DNA of 64,000 bases, taken from Kitasatospora phosalacinea (GTDB lineage: Bacteria; Actinomycetota; Actinomycetes; Streptomycetales; Streptomycetaceae). Below, one piece after another: positions 1 through 10,315 of the stretch. A program made the translations under genes and the position numbers. Within the stretch, counting starts at the first letter, position 1. Every line of letters starts with the position of its first letter. The notes under the pieces are model-generated. The model was not told the DNA's origin. It made no database searches and worked only from the letters and a program-made list of their open reading frames with translations. Where the stretch lies: assembly GCF_030268885.1 (NCBI RefSeq), contig NZ_BSSA01000005.1:248001-312000 (forward strand), given 5' to 3'.

Positions 1-2255
1 AGCGGGACGGTGCCGGCCAGGGTGCGCAGCCCCGCCGGGTCGAAGCGGGCCCGGAAGTGCTCGCCGCGCCACTCCAGCGGCACGGCCCGCTCGGCGCCCT
101 GGGCGCGCGAGCGCAGCACCAGGTGGGCGGTGCGGCGCTGCTCGGGCGGCATCCGGTCCAGGGCGGCGTACCGGCCGACGACCTCCAGCACGCCGTCGGC
201 CAGCCACTCGTAGCGGATGACCAGCGGCAGCGTGGCGCGCTCGAACAGCACCAGGTACCCGGCGCCGTTGCGGTGCACGACCAGTTCGCGGTCGCCCTCC
301 GGGGTCTGCAGGCGGTCGGGGAGGCGGTGGTGGCCGTCGGGGGTGTCCTCGGCCATCACCGGGTACATCGTCATCTTGCGCCCGGCCACGTGGAAGGTGG
401 TCTTCCAGCCGTTGCCGCCGCGCTCCCAGGAGACCGGGCGCGCCCCGTCGGTGCCCTCGCTGCGGTGCGGGGGCACGACCGAGCGCAGTGGGACGCGGAC
501 GGTGAAGGTGCACCAGCCCTCGCCGCCGGGGACGAAGCGGACCGGCACCTGCACCCGCCCGGCCCCGCCGAGGCTGACCAGCCGCAGCTGGCCGCCGTTC
601 GGCACGGTCGGGCCGAGGTACACGCCGCGCAGCACCAGGTGCTCGCCGTCGATCCGGTGCCCGGTGATCCGGCAGCGGACGATCTCCACCCGCAGCTTGA
701 GCCGGTTCTGCACGAACAGCGGCAGCACCCGGGTGTTCTTGTCGACGTACCGGTAGGGCGGGTTGGCGGCGCTGCCGACGGCGCCCCGGTCCAGGCCGCG
801 GTAGCGGAACAGGCCGCGGCTGAACACGCCCGCCGCCACGTCCCACGTCCCCTCGGCCCACTTGTCCTTGAGCTTGAGCCGGTTGATGTCGAAGCCCGCG
901 GTGAAGCCGGACCAGTCGTAGCAGTAGCGGTTCTGGTTGGAGTGCTCGGTGGCCTGCGGCGCGTACACCGTCCGGGCCGGGGCCAGCAGCAGCCGGCCCT
1001 GCTTCTTGTTGCGCAGGGCGAGGCCCTTCACCGACATGCGCCGCTTGTGGACGTTCAGGAAGCGGATGTACGCGTGCCCGTCGACCACCAGCCGGTCGCC
1101 GTCCCAGCGCACCCCGCCGACCGAGCCGTGCAGCGACAGCTCCTTGTCCAGCCGGTACGCCCGGCGGTCGATGCCGAGGCTGCGGTCGCCCAGGTGCGGG
1201 TACTTCAGGTAGCGGCGCAGCCGCCGCTGGACGGGCAGCGGGCCGCCGCGGCGCTCGAACTCCAGCACCTCCATCAGCTCGGGCAGCTTGCGGCCGCGCA
1301 CCAGCAGCCACTTCACCCGGGCCTCGGCGGGCAGTTCGTCGATCAGGCCGGGGTCGGCCTCGTCCAGGAACTCGTTGGTCCACTCCAGGAAGGCGTGCCG
1401 GTACTCCTCGTCCGCGTCCGGCAGCACCTTCAGGTGCAGCATCAGGTCGGAGGTCAGGCAGGCCAGGTCGTACTTGCGCTTGGACTCGGCGAAGCGCTGC
1501 GAGCGGTACCCGGCCAGGAAGCGGCTCACCGAGCGGACGGCGGCGACCCGGTCGCGCAGGTTGTCCAGCTCGTGGTGGCGCTGGGTGATGGACGGGGCGG
1601 CGGCCCCGTCGCGGCGGCGCCAGTAGTAGACCACGTCGGTGATCACGTCGACCTTGGCGGCCCGGAAGTGGGCGAACATGTTGACCCAGGAGTCCTCGTA
1701 CAGGACGCCCTCGGGGAACTCGATGAAGTAGTAGTCCCAGAAGCTGCGGCGGAACAGCTTGTTCCACACCGTCCGGTCGTAGATCAGCTTGTCGAACCGG
1801 GTGATGTGGGTGCCGCGCCGCTCCGTCTGCATCGGGCCCTTGTGCAGCGGGGACTGCCAGGTGGTGGTGGAGTTCATCATCTGCACGTTGCCCGAGACGA
1901 AGTCCGACCCGGACTGCTCCAGGGTGCGCAGCAGCACCTCGTACGCGTGCTCGGGCACGACGTCGTCGCCGTCCGCGAAGACCAGGAACTCGCCCTCGGG
2001 GTGCATCGCCCGCAGCCCGGTGTTCCGGGCGTGCCCCGGCCCGTTCGCCTCCTGCCGGATCAGCCGGAAGCGCGGGTCGCGGGCACACACCGCCCGGGCG
2101 ATGTCGGTGGAGGAGTCGGTCGAGCCGTCGTCGACCAGGATCACCTCGAAGTCGCGGAACGACTGACGGGCTATCGACTCCAGGCACTCCGCCAGGTACG
2201 CCTCGACGTTCTGGAACGGGACGACGACACTCAGTCGCGGACGATGGGCAACCAC
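1..2255 (-). CDS. Glycosyltransferase family 2 protein, teichoic-acid type (3' end outside window)
   Basis: The first ~751 residues are present; the C-terminus lies beyond position 1. The GTG start has only AGGT upstream but is the first start after the LCP gene, which ends 13 nt before. The N-terminus is a GT-A fold: LSVVVPFQN, VILVDDGSTDSS and the metal-binding FADGDD, with GPGHARNTG between. Behind it lies a long beta-rich, Trp/Arg-rich stretch ending before the cut. This layout matches actinobacterial proteins that carry a CDP-glycerol glycerophosphotransferase domain at the far C-terminus, but that domain is not visible here. Pairing with an LCP ligase supports a role in making a wall-linked anionic polymer at the membrane. 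The GT2 call is firm; the teichoic role is inference. Confidence 0.82.
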   Translation of the reverse strand, partial: MVAHRPRLSVVVPFQNVEAYLAECLESIARQSFRDFEVILVDDGSTDSSTDIARAVCARDPRFRLIRQEANGPGHARNTGLRAMHPEGEFLVFADGDDVVPEHAYEVLLRTLEQSGSDFVSGNVQMMNSTTTWQSPLHKGPMQTERRGTHITRFDKLIYDRTVWNKLFRRSFWDYYFIEFPEGVLYEDSWVNMFAHFRAAKVDVITDVVYYWRRRDGAAAPSITQRHHELDNLRDRVAAVRSVSRFLAGYRSQRFAESKRKYDLACLTSDLMLHLKVLPDADEEYRHAFLEWTNEFLDEADPGLIDELPAEARVKWLLVRGRKLPELMEVLEFERRGGPLPVQRRLRRYLKYPHLGDRSLGIDRRAYRLDKELSLHGSVGGVRWDGDRLVVDGHAYIRFLNVHKRRMSVKGLALRNKKQGRLLLAPARTVYAPQATEHSNQNRYCYDWSGFTAGFDINRLKLKDKWAEGTWDVAAGVFSRGLFRYRGLDRGAVGSAANPPYRYVDKNTRVLPLFVQNRLKLRVEIVRCRITGHRIDGEHLVLRGVYLGPTVPNGGQLRLVSLGGAGRVQVPVRFVPGGEGWCTFTVRVPLRSVVPPHRSEGTDGARPVSWERGGNGWKTTFHVAGRKMTMYPVMAEDTPDGHHRLPDRLQTPEGDRELVVHRNGAGYLVLFERATLPLVIRYEWLADGVLEVVGRYAALDRMPPEQRRTAHLVLRSRAQGAERAVPLEWRGEHFRARFDPAGLRTLAGTVP

Positions 2256-2268
2256 GGTGAGGTACCTG

Positions 2269-3396
2269 TCACTTGTGCGCGGCGGCACTCGCGGAGGCGT
2301 GCGCGCCGGCGCTCGGGGCGGCGGTGGGGGAGGTGTTGGGGGAGGCGCCGGGGACGGGGTGGTTGTCGCGCAGCGACTGCCACAGCGCGGCGGCCTTCGC
2401 CTCGTCGGCGACCACCCGGTTGTGGTCGATCCGGTCCTCGACCACCGGCAGCATCACCGTCTTCATCCGCTCCGGCTGCAGGCCCTTCAGGCTCTGCGCG
2501 AAGGTCAGCAGCGAGGTCAGCGAGCCGAGTTCCTGGTCCGTGGTGAGCGCCTTGGTGGCGGCGTCCGCCACCCCGTACGCCTTGGTCGGGTTGGAGAGCG
2601 TCCCCTCCCGCTGCAACTGGCTGAGCACCGCCAGCAGGAACTTCTGCTGCAGCCCGATCCGCCCCAGGTCGCTGCCGTCGCCGATGCCGTGCCTGGTCCG
2701 CACGAACGCCAGCGCCTGCTTCCCGTCCAGGGTGCTCGTCCCGGCCGGCAGCTGCAGCCCCGAGTACGGGTCGGTGATCGGCTTGTCCATGGTGACCTGG
2801 ACGCCGCCCATCGCGTCCACCAGGCGCTCGAAGCCGGAGAAGTCGATCTCCACGTAGTGGTTCATCCGCAGCCCGGTCATCGACTCCACGGTCTTCACCA
2901 CGCAGGCCGGACCGCCGCTGGTGTAGATCGAGTTGAACATCACCCGGTTCGCGGCGGGCAGTTGCCGCCCCTCCAGGGTGGTGCAGGCCGGACGGCTCAC
3001 CATGGTGTCGCGCGGGATGCTCACCACCGTCGCGGCCGCCCGCCCCTGCGGGATGTGCACCACCATCGTGGTGTCGGAGCGGGCCGTCCCCCCGGTGTCC
3101 CCGCCCGCCAGGTCCCCGTTCTCGCCGTCGCGCGAGTCGGAGCCCAGCACCAGGATGTCCTGCGCCCCGTCCGGCAGCGGAGCCGGCCGGTCCGTCCCGA
3201 GCGCCCGGTCGATGTCGACCGTCCCCAGGTTGCCCTCCAGGTGCCGGTACGCCCAGTACGCCCAGCCGCCCGCGGCCAGTGCCAGCACCAGCACACCGCC
3301 GCCGCCGACCAGCAGGATCCGCCGTGCCCGGCGCCGCCGTCGTGGCTGCGCGGGGGCGTCCGGGATCGCGGTCGACGTCTCGTCGGTCTGCGCCAT
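2269..3396 (-). CDS. LCP (LytR-CpsA-Psr) family wall-polymer ligase
   Basis: A 375-residue membrane-anchored protein. A short Arg-rich cytoplasmic tail (RRRRRARR) precedes one transmembrane helix at about residues 27-48, then the extracellular LCP domain. The domain shows DILVLGSDSRDG, TTMVVHIP and VVSIPRDTMV, the Arg/Asp positions that bind polyprenyl pyrophosphate in the family. LCP enzymes transfer teichoic acids or other glycopolymers from lipid carrier to peptidoglycan. The start at 3396 is chosen over 3426 because AGGAGG lies 9 nt before it. The glycosyltransferase starts 13 nt downstream, so the two are probably one operon. The tail is Ala/Ser/Pro-rich (PGASPNTSPTAAPSAGAHA), as often seen in secreted actinobacterial proteins. 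Confidence 0.92.
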   Translation of the reverse strand: MAQTDETSTAIPDAPAQPRRRRRARRILLVGGGGVLVLALAAGGWAYWAYRHLEGNLGTVDIDRALGTDRPAPLPDGAQDILVLGSDSRDGENGDLAGGDTGGTARSDTTMVVHIPQGRAAATVVSIPRDTMVSRPACTTLEGRQLPAANRVMFNSIYTSGGPACVVKTVESMTGLRMNHYVEIDFSGFERLVDAMGGVQVTMDKPITDPYSGLQLPAGTSTLDGKQALAFVRTRHGIGDGSDLGRIGLQQKFLLAVLSQLQREGTLSNPTKAYGVADAATKALTTDQELGSLTSLLTFAQSLKGLQPERMKTVMLPVVEDRIDHNRVVADEAKAAALWQSLRDNHPVPGASPNTSPTAAPSAGAHASASAAAHK

Positions 3397-3764
3397 GCTC
3401 GTGCGTCCTCCTGTTTCGTGACGCACGGTGGGTGGGTGTGCGCGCAGGACATGATCTCACGCGGCCTTCACTCGAACTTAACCAGAAGGATCACATCCCT
3501 ATACCGAATCTTTGCGCAACCTTCCGATCACGCACCGTGCGCATCCGATTCCTCCCGTTCGTCCCGGTCGGGCCGGGCGGCGCCCCCGCTCCTGCCGACG
3601 CTCCGTCAAGGGTGGACCGGAGCGGCCCTCCTGACACCAACTCGCCCCCCGGACCGGCGGGTTGCGGGAGAGCCCGGGCGCGGACCGGCGGATCCCTCCC
3701 CGGCGGGCTGTCCGACCCGTTCGCTACCGTCCTCCCCGTCCCCTCCGCCGACCCGGGAGCCACG
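3397..3764. other. Divergent intergenic region, promoter area of the LCP gene
   Basis: No gene is seen. The stretch 3475-3530 is markedly less GC-rich than its surroundings and probably holds the LCP promoter reading left. No consensus -35/-10 pair with correct spacing could be picked. The right half is plain GC-rich sequence leading to the nucleotidyltransferase start. Confidence 0.4.
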
Positions 3765-4784
3765 CTGAACGGCCGCCCCCCGCAGCGGTGCCCCGCCCGG
3801 CGCGCCGTGCTCGACCACCTGCTCGCGCTGATCGCCGACTCGCCCTGGGGCGAGTCGCTGGTGCTGCGCGGCAGCATGGTGATGCCCGCGTGGGTCGGCG
3901 CGGCCGCGCGCGAACCCGCGGACCTGGACTGGGTCCTGCCGCCGTCCACGCTCGTCCCGGTCGACCCGCGCGACCCGTACCCGTACCTGGCGGACCTGGC
4001 GCCCGTCCAGTGCTGGCCCGAGGCGGCGGACGGCGCCGGGGCGTACGAGATGTGGCGCTTCGAGGAGTTCGGCACCCGCGGCCTGCGCGTCCGCCTCCCG
4101 CCCGAGGGCCTGCACTGGCTCCCCGCGGCCGAACCCGAGGAGGAGGGACCGCACCAGGTGCTCCGCGACCTGGTCGAACGCCACCCGCAGGTCGCCCCGG
4201 GCATCCGGCTCGACCCGGATTCCGTCCGGGACACCGGCAGTTGGGCCTACTGGTCGTACGAGACCGCGTACGACCCCGACCGCGAGGAGCCCGACCACCG
4301 GGAGCCCGGCGTCCGGGTCGCCCTGCGCTGGACGGCGGAGGGCACCGGGGGCGGCGAGGTCACGGTCGACTTCGCCCGCGACGAACGGCTGCCCCAACCG
4401 CCCGTCCGCACGGCCGTCCCGCGCGCCGCCACCGGGCCCGGCGCGGCCGGCCCCGGCGCGACCAGCGTGCTGACCGCGAGCCGGGAACTCTCGCTCGCCT
4501 GGAAACTGCTCTGGCTGCGCGCCGACGGCGAACGCGCCCGCGCCAAGGACCTGTACGACGCCGTCCTGCTCGCCGAACTCTGCGCCCACACCCTCGACCC
4601 CGCCCTGCTGCGCCGCGTCCTGGCCCGCGAACCGGGCCACCCCGGCACCCTCCGCCCCGCCGACCTCACCGCCCCGCCCGCCGACTGGGCCGCCCTGCGC
4701 GCCGAACACCCCGCCGTCACCGGTACCGCCGACGCCTGGCTGGCCCGCCTGCGCACCGCCCTCGCGCCCCTGCTGCGCCCCTGA
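3765..4784 (+). CDS. AbiEii/AbiGii-like nucleotidyltransferase family protein
   Basis: About 340 residues. Near the N-terminus it has LVLRGSMVMPAWVG and AREPADLDWVL, the polymerase-beta-like nucleotidyltransferase G-S/D-x-D signature. Near the C-terminus it has LAWKLLWLRADGERARAKDLYDAV, which matches the Lys/Arg-D-x-x-D region of AbiEii-type toxins. No AbiEi-like antitoxin lies beside it, so a toxin role is not supported; solitary homologues are common in streptomycetes. The start is uncertain. A CTG at 3765 follows GGGAG and gives a family-like N-terminus; the first standard start is the GTG at 3807, which lacks a ribosome site and removes 14 residues. Confidence 0.72.
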   Translation: MNGRPPQRCPARRAVLDHLLALIADSPWGESLVLRGSMVMPAWVGAAAREPADLDWVLPPSTLVPVDPRDPYPYLADLAPVQCWPEAADGAGAYEMWRFEEFGTRGLRVRLPPEGLHWLPAAEPEEEGPHQVLRDLVERHPQVAPGIRLDPDSVRDTGSWAYWSYETAYDPDREEPDHREPGVRVALRWTAEGTGGGEVTVDFARDERLPQPPVRTAVPRAATGPGAAGPGATSVLTASRELSLAWKLLWLRADGERARAKDLYDAVLLAELCAHTLDPALLRRVLAREPGHPGTLRPADLTAPPADWAALRAEHPAVTGTADAWLARLRTALAPLLRP

Positions 4785-4851
4785 CCCGGCGTCAGCTCCC
4801 CCGCGGGAAAAGGGGAGGCGCGCCACCCCGGCCCGGCGCTACGTTGGTCCG

Positions 4852-5508
4852 GTGCGCCTGACGAAGTACGCCCACGCCTGCGTCCGGATCGACTCGACCG
4901 ACGGCGACCGCTCCGTCCTGATCGACCCGGGCTGCTGGACGGAACCCGAGGCGTTCCACGGCGTCCGCGCGGTGCTCTACACCCACGGGCACGCCGACCA
5001 CGTCGACGAGGGACTGCTGGCCGCCGCCCGCGCCGCCGACCCGCAGCTGGAGGTGTACACCCACCCCGAGCTCGCGGCCGAACTCGCCGCGCACCCCGAC
5101 CTCACCGGCCCCGCCCCCGTCGCCGTCCGGACGGGGGAGGCGTTCACCGCGGGCGGCTTCGCGGTGCGCGCGGTCGGCGGACGGCACGCCGAGACCATCG
5201 ACGGCTACCCGGACTGCGCGAACCTCGGGTACCTGGTCGAGGGCGTCTACCACCCCGGCGACTCGCTGCACGTCCCCACCGGCCCGGACGAGGAGGTGCG
5301 CGCCCTGCTGCTGCCCGCGGGCGGCCCCTGGCAGAGCCTGCGGCAGGCCATCGAGATGGTGCGCGCCGTCCGCCCCGAGCGCACCTTCCCGATCCACGAC
5401 GCCCACCTCAGCGAGATCGGCAACGAGAACGTCGACGGCTGGATCGACCGGGCCACCGACACCCGCTACACCCGGATCCCGCTCCGGGAGTCCGCCCTCC
5501 TGGACTGA
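4852..5508 (+). CDS. MBL-fold metallo-hydrolase (UlaG/RomA-like)
   Basis: A 218-residue cytoplasmic protein. The metallo-beta-lactamase signature THGHADHVD (residues 43-51) supplies metal ligands, followed by the later ligands VGGRHAE, YHPGDSLH and PIHDAHLSE, in the order of the L-ascorbate-6-phosphate lactonase-like branch. The start MRLTKYAHACVRI (GTG) is the usual N-terminus of this branch, where the strand-turn-strand carries the first fold elements. The substrate cannot be told. It ends 11 nt before the convergent dehydrogenase stop, with no room for a terminator. Confidence 0.9.
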   Translation: MRLTKYAHACVRIDSTDGDRSVLIDPGCWTEPEAFHGVRAVLYTHGHADHVDEGLLAAARAADPQLEVYTHPELAAELAAHPDLTGPAPVAVRTGEAFTAGGFAVRAVGGRHAETIDGYPDCANLGYLVEGVYHPGDSLHVPTGPDEEVRALLLPAGGPWQSLRQAIEMVRAVRPERTFPIHDAHLSEIGNENVDGWIDRATDTRYTRIPLRESALLD

Positions 5509-5519
5509 CCCCGGCGGCC

Positions 5520-7156
<1,637 letters not shown>

Positions 7157-7268
7157 TAGGCCAGTCGGCCGTCGCCGCCACCCGTCCGTGTGTCGCCTGG
7201 GAACTCGCTGGGAACCCCGGTGCGCGGCACGAGGAATCTCCAAGCCGCACTTGCTAGCTTCGTGACGC

Positions 7269-8339
7269 ATGATCGACTCGTCCCACCTGGCAGCCCGGTC
7301 ACGCTCCCTGGCGCTCCACCTGCTGTCCCGCCTCAGACTCCGACACCTGGCCTGGCCGGTGTTCGCCATCGCGTTCTGGTGGTACCTCGCGGTCTACGGC
7401 CTGCCCTACGCCAACGACGTGGTCTTCCTCTGGCTGATCTCCGCGCTGGTCGCGGCGTCCGTGCACAGCGGGGGCCGCCGGGGCTGGCTGCACGTCCTGC
7501 GGGACTGGGTCCCGGTGATGGCCGTGGTCTGGGTGTACTCCCTGCTCCGCGGCTACGGCGCGCACACGCCCTGGCGCCCGCACTACGCGCCGCAGATCGC
7601 CTTCGACGAGGTGCTCGGCTTCGGCGAGACCTGGACCGTCCGCCTGCAGCACTGGCTGTACCACCCCGGGCAGCCGCAGTGGTACGACTACGCCGCCGTC
7701 ACCGTCTACATGTCGCACTTCTTCGCGGTGTTCGTGATCCTCGCCGTGCTGTGGAAGCGCAACCACGCCCGGTTCCGGCACTTCCTCGGCTGCTACCTGG
7801 CGATCACCGCGATCGGCTTCGTCACCTACGTGCTCTACCCCGCCGACCCGCCGTGGCTGGCCGCGCTGGAGCACCACCTGCCGGCCGTCAACCGGATCGT
7901 CGCCACCGTCCTCGACAACAGCGGCCTCCACCGGGCCGGCACCATCTTCGAGAACGGCAGCAAGTTCGCCAACGACGTCGCCGCGATGCCCTCGCTGCAC
8001 GCCGCCTACCCGATGATGATCGCCCTGGTGTTCTGGCCCAAGGCCGGTCGCGCGCTGCGCGTCCTGCTCGCCGCGTACCCCCTGGCGATGGCCTTCACCC
8101 TGGTCTACGGCGCCGAGCACTTCATCATCGACATCCTGGTCGGCTGGGCCTACGCCTGGGTGATGGTCGGCCTGGTCAACCGCTTCGTCGCCCGCCGTGC
8201 GGCGGCCCGGACCGCGAAGGGCGGGGCCGCGAAGGGTGGCGCCGCCGTTCCCGCCCCCGTCCCTGCCGCCGGGGCGACCGGGGCGACCGGGGCGACCGGG
8301 GCGACCGGGGTGGCCGAGCCGACCGTCCCGGTCGTCTGA
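7269..8339 (+). CDS. PAP2-family (Aur1/inositolphosphotransferase-like) integral membrane phosphatase
   Basis: A 356-residue polytopic membrane protein with about six hydrophobic helices. The PAP2 signature is present as KFANDVAAMPSLHAAYP (SLH motif) and YGAEHFIIDILVGWAY (the H-x3-D motif). Such enzymes hydrolyse or transfer phosphate on lipid phosphates, or build phosphoinositol lipids. The long first half before the motifs, with WYDYAAVTVYMSHFFAVF, is typical of the Aur1/Ipt1-like branch. The ATG start at 7269 gives a short Arg-containing tail. The C-terminus after the last helix is low-complexity Ala/Gly/Thr, ending in five GAT/GAV triplets encoded by a 9-nt repeat. Confidence 0.88.
   Translation: MIDSSHLAARSRSLALHLLSRLRLRHLAWPVFAIAFWWYLAVYGLPYANDVVFLWLISALVAASVHSGGRRGWLHVLRDWVPVMAVVWVYSLLRGYGAHTPWRPHYAPQIAFDEVLGFGETWTVRLQHWLYHPGQPQWYDYAAVTVYMSHFFAVFVILAVLWKRNHARFRHFLGCYLAITAIGFVTYVLYPADPPWLAALEHHLPAVNRIVATVLDNSGLHRAGTIFENGSKFANDVAAMPSLHAAYPMMIALVFWPKAGRALRVLLAAYPLAMAFTLVYGAEHFIIDILVGWAYAWVMVGLVNRFVARRAAARTAKGGAAKGGAAVPAPVPAAGATGATGATGATGVAEPTVPVV
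8273..8318 (+). repeat. 9-nt tandem repeat inside the PAP2 gene tail
   Basis: About five copies of GGGGCGACC encode Gly-Ala-Thr triplets at the end of the PAP2 protein. The copies are almost identical in DNA, pointing to recent slippage; copy number may vary between strains. No function is apparent. Confidence 0.8.
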
Positions 8340-8687
8340 CCGCGGAGGCGTCCCGCCCCGCGGGCCCCGGCCCCGGCCCGGCAAGGTGGTGCCGGGCCGG
8401 GGCCCTCGCCGTACCGGGGGCCGCGCCGCCCGGCGGCCCTCCGCGGGCCCGCGGAGGGCCCCGCCGGAGGGTGCTGTGTGCAGCCTGGGAACTCCCTGGA
8501 CTTTCGCTGGGAATCGGGCCGCCCCCGCGTTCGTGCTGGTGGGCCGCCCGGGTGAATCCGGCGGGCCCGCGGAGGGCGTGGTTCCGGGCCGGTCGGACGG
8601 GTGCGGTGAAGGCTTTGCCAATCCGTGGCGGAGTCTTGTTGCGCCCCCCGGTAGCGTCGTGCGGAACCCAGCAGGAGGACCCGCATC
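8340..8687 (+). other. Intergenic region after the PAP2 gene
   Basis: This gap of about 350 nt holds the terminator palindrome at 8435-8460, then 200 nt with no convincing gene, and probably the promoter of the small membrane-protein unit near 8610-8650. No standard promoter hexamers with good spacing were identified. Confidence 0.4.
8435..8460. terminator. Perfect 26-nt GC palindrome, probable terminator
   Basis: GGCCCTCCGCG, then GGCC, then CGCGGAGGGCC: a perfect palindrome about 95 nt after the PAP2 stop. There is no U tract, which is usual for streptomycete terminators. Confidence 0.65.
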
Positions 8688-8759
8688 ATGGCTGCACCCC
8701 ACGTCCCGTCAGCGCCCGGCGCGCGTCCCCGATCCGCCGGCCGGCCGACGGCCCGATGA
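8688..8759 (+). CDS. 23-codon upstream ORF translationally coupled to the small membrane protein
   Basis: The ATG at 8688 has a perfect AGGAGG 9 nt before it. The frame encodes MAAPHVPSAPGARPRSAGRP plus three residues and stops at TGA 8757-8759. That stop overlaps the ATG of the next gene (ATGA at 8756-8759), whose own start has no ribosome site. The simplest reading is that ribosomes load on this ORF and reinitiate on the membrane protein. The peptide is Pro/Arg/Ala-rich without obvious domains, so it may matter only as a leader. A different explanation is a frameshift that split one longer protein. Confidence 0.55.
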   Translation: MAAPHVPSAPGARPRSAGRPTAR

Positions 8760-8950
8760 TCTACGGCCACCTCGCCGCACCCGCCCTGTGGGCGGTCCTG
8801 ACCCCGCTGGGCGTGCTGCTCTCCGGCCTCGGCCTGGCCTCCACGATCCGGATCCGCCCCGGCACCGACCGGCCCCGCGACCACCTGCTCGGCCCGCTGC
8901 TGATCGCCTCCGGCATCCTGGTCGCGGGCTTCGGCCTCTGGATGCTCTGA
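8756..8950 (+). CDS. Small membrane protein (64 aa)
   Basis: The protein begins MIYGHLAAPALWAVLTPLGV and ends ASGILVAGFGLWML. Two hydrophobic segments (about residues 5-30 and 45-64) flank a short basic loop, IRIRPGTDRPRDH, so it is probably a two-pass membrane hairpin. The start is part of an ATGA overlap with the upstream 23-codon ORF and lacks its own Shine-Dalgarno sequence. I do not recognise a family. It ends 13 nt before the convergent stop of the next gene. Confidence 0.6.
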   Translation: MIYGHLAAPALWAVLTPLGVLLSGLGLASTIRIRPGTDRPRDHLLGPLLIASGILVAGFGLWML

Positions 8951-8963
8951 GACCCCGCCGGAC

Positions 8964-9311
8964 TCAGCCGCCCGTACCGGCCCCCTCCTCCGCGCCCCGG
9001 TGGCCCACGCAGGTCCAGTCGAACTCCGACCGCCACGCCGTCCGCCCGGCCGCCCAGCCGACCAGCGCGTCCACCACCTTGGCGAGGGAGACCGTCAGCG
9101 TCCGGTACCGCTCGGTGGGGACGCCGTCGCAGTACTCCACCTGGTAGACGCCGTTCTCCTGCAGGCGCACCTGCACGTACCAGTCGCCCTCCGGTTCGTC
9201 CGCGCCGAACCGCTCCAGGACCAGGTGGGAATCGCCGCGCTGCATGTTCGCCACCAACCGGCTCAGAGCGGCCGGTCCGGGGTCGCGCATCGACAGTCCG
9301 CGCTCGGTCAT
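8964..9311 (-). CDS. Conserved hypothetical protein (115 aa)
   Basis: A soluble 115-residue protein of the kind often found in streptomycetes. It shows ALSRLVANMQRGDSHLVLERF, DWYVQVRLQENGVYQVEYCD, then RYRTLTVSLAKVVDALVGW and a closing WRSEFDWTCV. The middle looks like consecutive beta strands, the C-terminus helical. I recognise no catalytic motif and give no function. The start is ambiguous: ATG 9311 is used; ATG 9323 is in frame and adds MLHA. Neither has a good ribosome site. An 8-codon ORF from ATG 9334 ends in TGA overlapping the 9311 start (ATGA), so coupling is possible. Confidence 0.65.
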   Translation of the reverse strand: MTERGLSMRDPGPAALSRLVANMQRGDSHLVLERFGADEPEGDWYVQVRLQENGVYQVEYCDGVPTERYRTLTVSLAKVVDALVGWAAGRTAWRSEFDWTCVGHRGAEEGAGTGG

Positions 9312-9592
9312 CGCGTGAAGCATGCGTGGAGCATGCCGCACCTCACCGACACCGCACCCACCGGGGTGGCCGCCGTCCACCCGCCCCGGCACCGCAACGC
9401 CCGCACCGCGCGTGGCGATTGACGGCCGGTCCGGTCCTCGGGCCCGCCGGGGGAGCGCCGACCACCCGCCGACGGCGAGCCGCAACCGGACCGGGCGCCC
9501 CGGACCGCCGTACCCGTCCCGGAAGCCCCGGTTCGTGACGGAGCGCCCCGGGGGGTCGACCCGCGCGGCGTCCGGCGGCCAGAATCGGTCGG

Positions 9593-10282
9593 ATGACGAC
9601 ACGACCTGCGCCCCGGGCCGGGGAAGACCTGCGCGCCGTCCTCCTCGACTCCGGCGGCGTGCTGATGCGACCGATCGGCGGCCGCTGGAACCCGCGGGCG
9701 GACTTCGAGGAGACCGTCCTCGCCCACCACCCCGCGATCCCGCCGGAACGCTTCGCGGCCGCCGTCGCCGAGGGCGACCGCTTCCTCGACGGTTCCTCGA
9801 CCACCCCCGCGCCCGACGACTACCACCGGCTGCTGCTCCGCGTCCTCGACGTGGAGCCGACCCCGGAACTCCTCGCCGACCTGCGCCGCGAAGTCCCGCC
9901 CGCCAAGGTCCTGGAGACCTACCCCGAGGTGGTGGACACCCTCACCGAGCTCGCCCGGCGCGGCGTCCGGATGGCCGTGGTCTCGGACGCCTGGCCCAAC
10001 CTGCCCGACCTCCACGCGGGCCTGGGCCTCGACGGGTTCTTCGAGGCGTACGCGATCTCCGCGGTCCTCGGCTGCAACAAGCCCGACCCGCGGATGTACC
10101 GGCACGCCAGCACCGCCCTGGGCCTCCCCCCGGCCCGGTGCCTGTTCGTCGACGACGACCCGGAGCTGGTCGCCGCCGCCCTCGACCTCGGCTACGCCGC
10201 CCGCCACCTCCGCCGGGGCGACGCACCCGCCGCCGACCTGCCCACCGTCACCTCCCTGACGGACCTGCTCGACCTGTTCTGA
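9593..10282 (+). CDS. HAD-superfamily hydrolase
   Basis: A 229-residue HAD phosphatase-like protein. Motif I is VLLDSGGVL (nucleophile Asp in DSGG), motif II is VVSDAW, motif III Lys is in CNKPDPRMY and motif IV is LFVDDDPE. The cap lies between motif I and II (about residues 30-115), as in the beta-phosphoglucomutase/haloacid dehalogenase branch. The second Asp of motif I (usually DxD) is Gly here, as in some D-x-G-G members; this removes the general acid of phosphatases. The substrate is unknown. It reads away from the hypothetical gene at 8964 and converges with the GNAT gene. Confidence 0.87.
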   Translation: MTTRPAPRAGEDLRAVLLDSGGVLMRPIGGRWNPRADFEETVLAHHPAIPPERFAAAVAEGDRFLDGSSTTPAPDDYHRLLLRVLDVEPTPELLADLRREVPPAKVLETYPEVVDTLTELARRGVRMAVVSDAWPNLPDLHAGLGLDGFFEAYAISAVLGCNKPDPRMYRHASTALGLPPARCLFVDDDPELVAAALDLGYAARHLRRGDAPAADLPTVTSLTDLLDLF

Positions 10283-10315
10283 ACCGTCCGCGCCGGCCGC
10301 CCGGCGCCCCGGAGG

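Noticed and set aside
3765-4784. A toxin-antitoxin pair around the AbiEii-like gene
   Set aside because: No AbiEi-like partner or other small gene adjoins, and solitary proteins of this kind are common.
8273-8318. A CRISPR-like array
   Set aside because: The 9-nt units are directly adjacent without spacers and encode Gly-Ala-Thr repeats in a protein.
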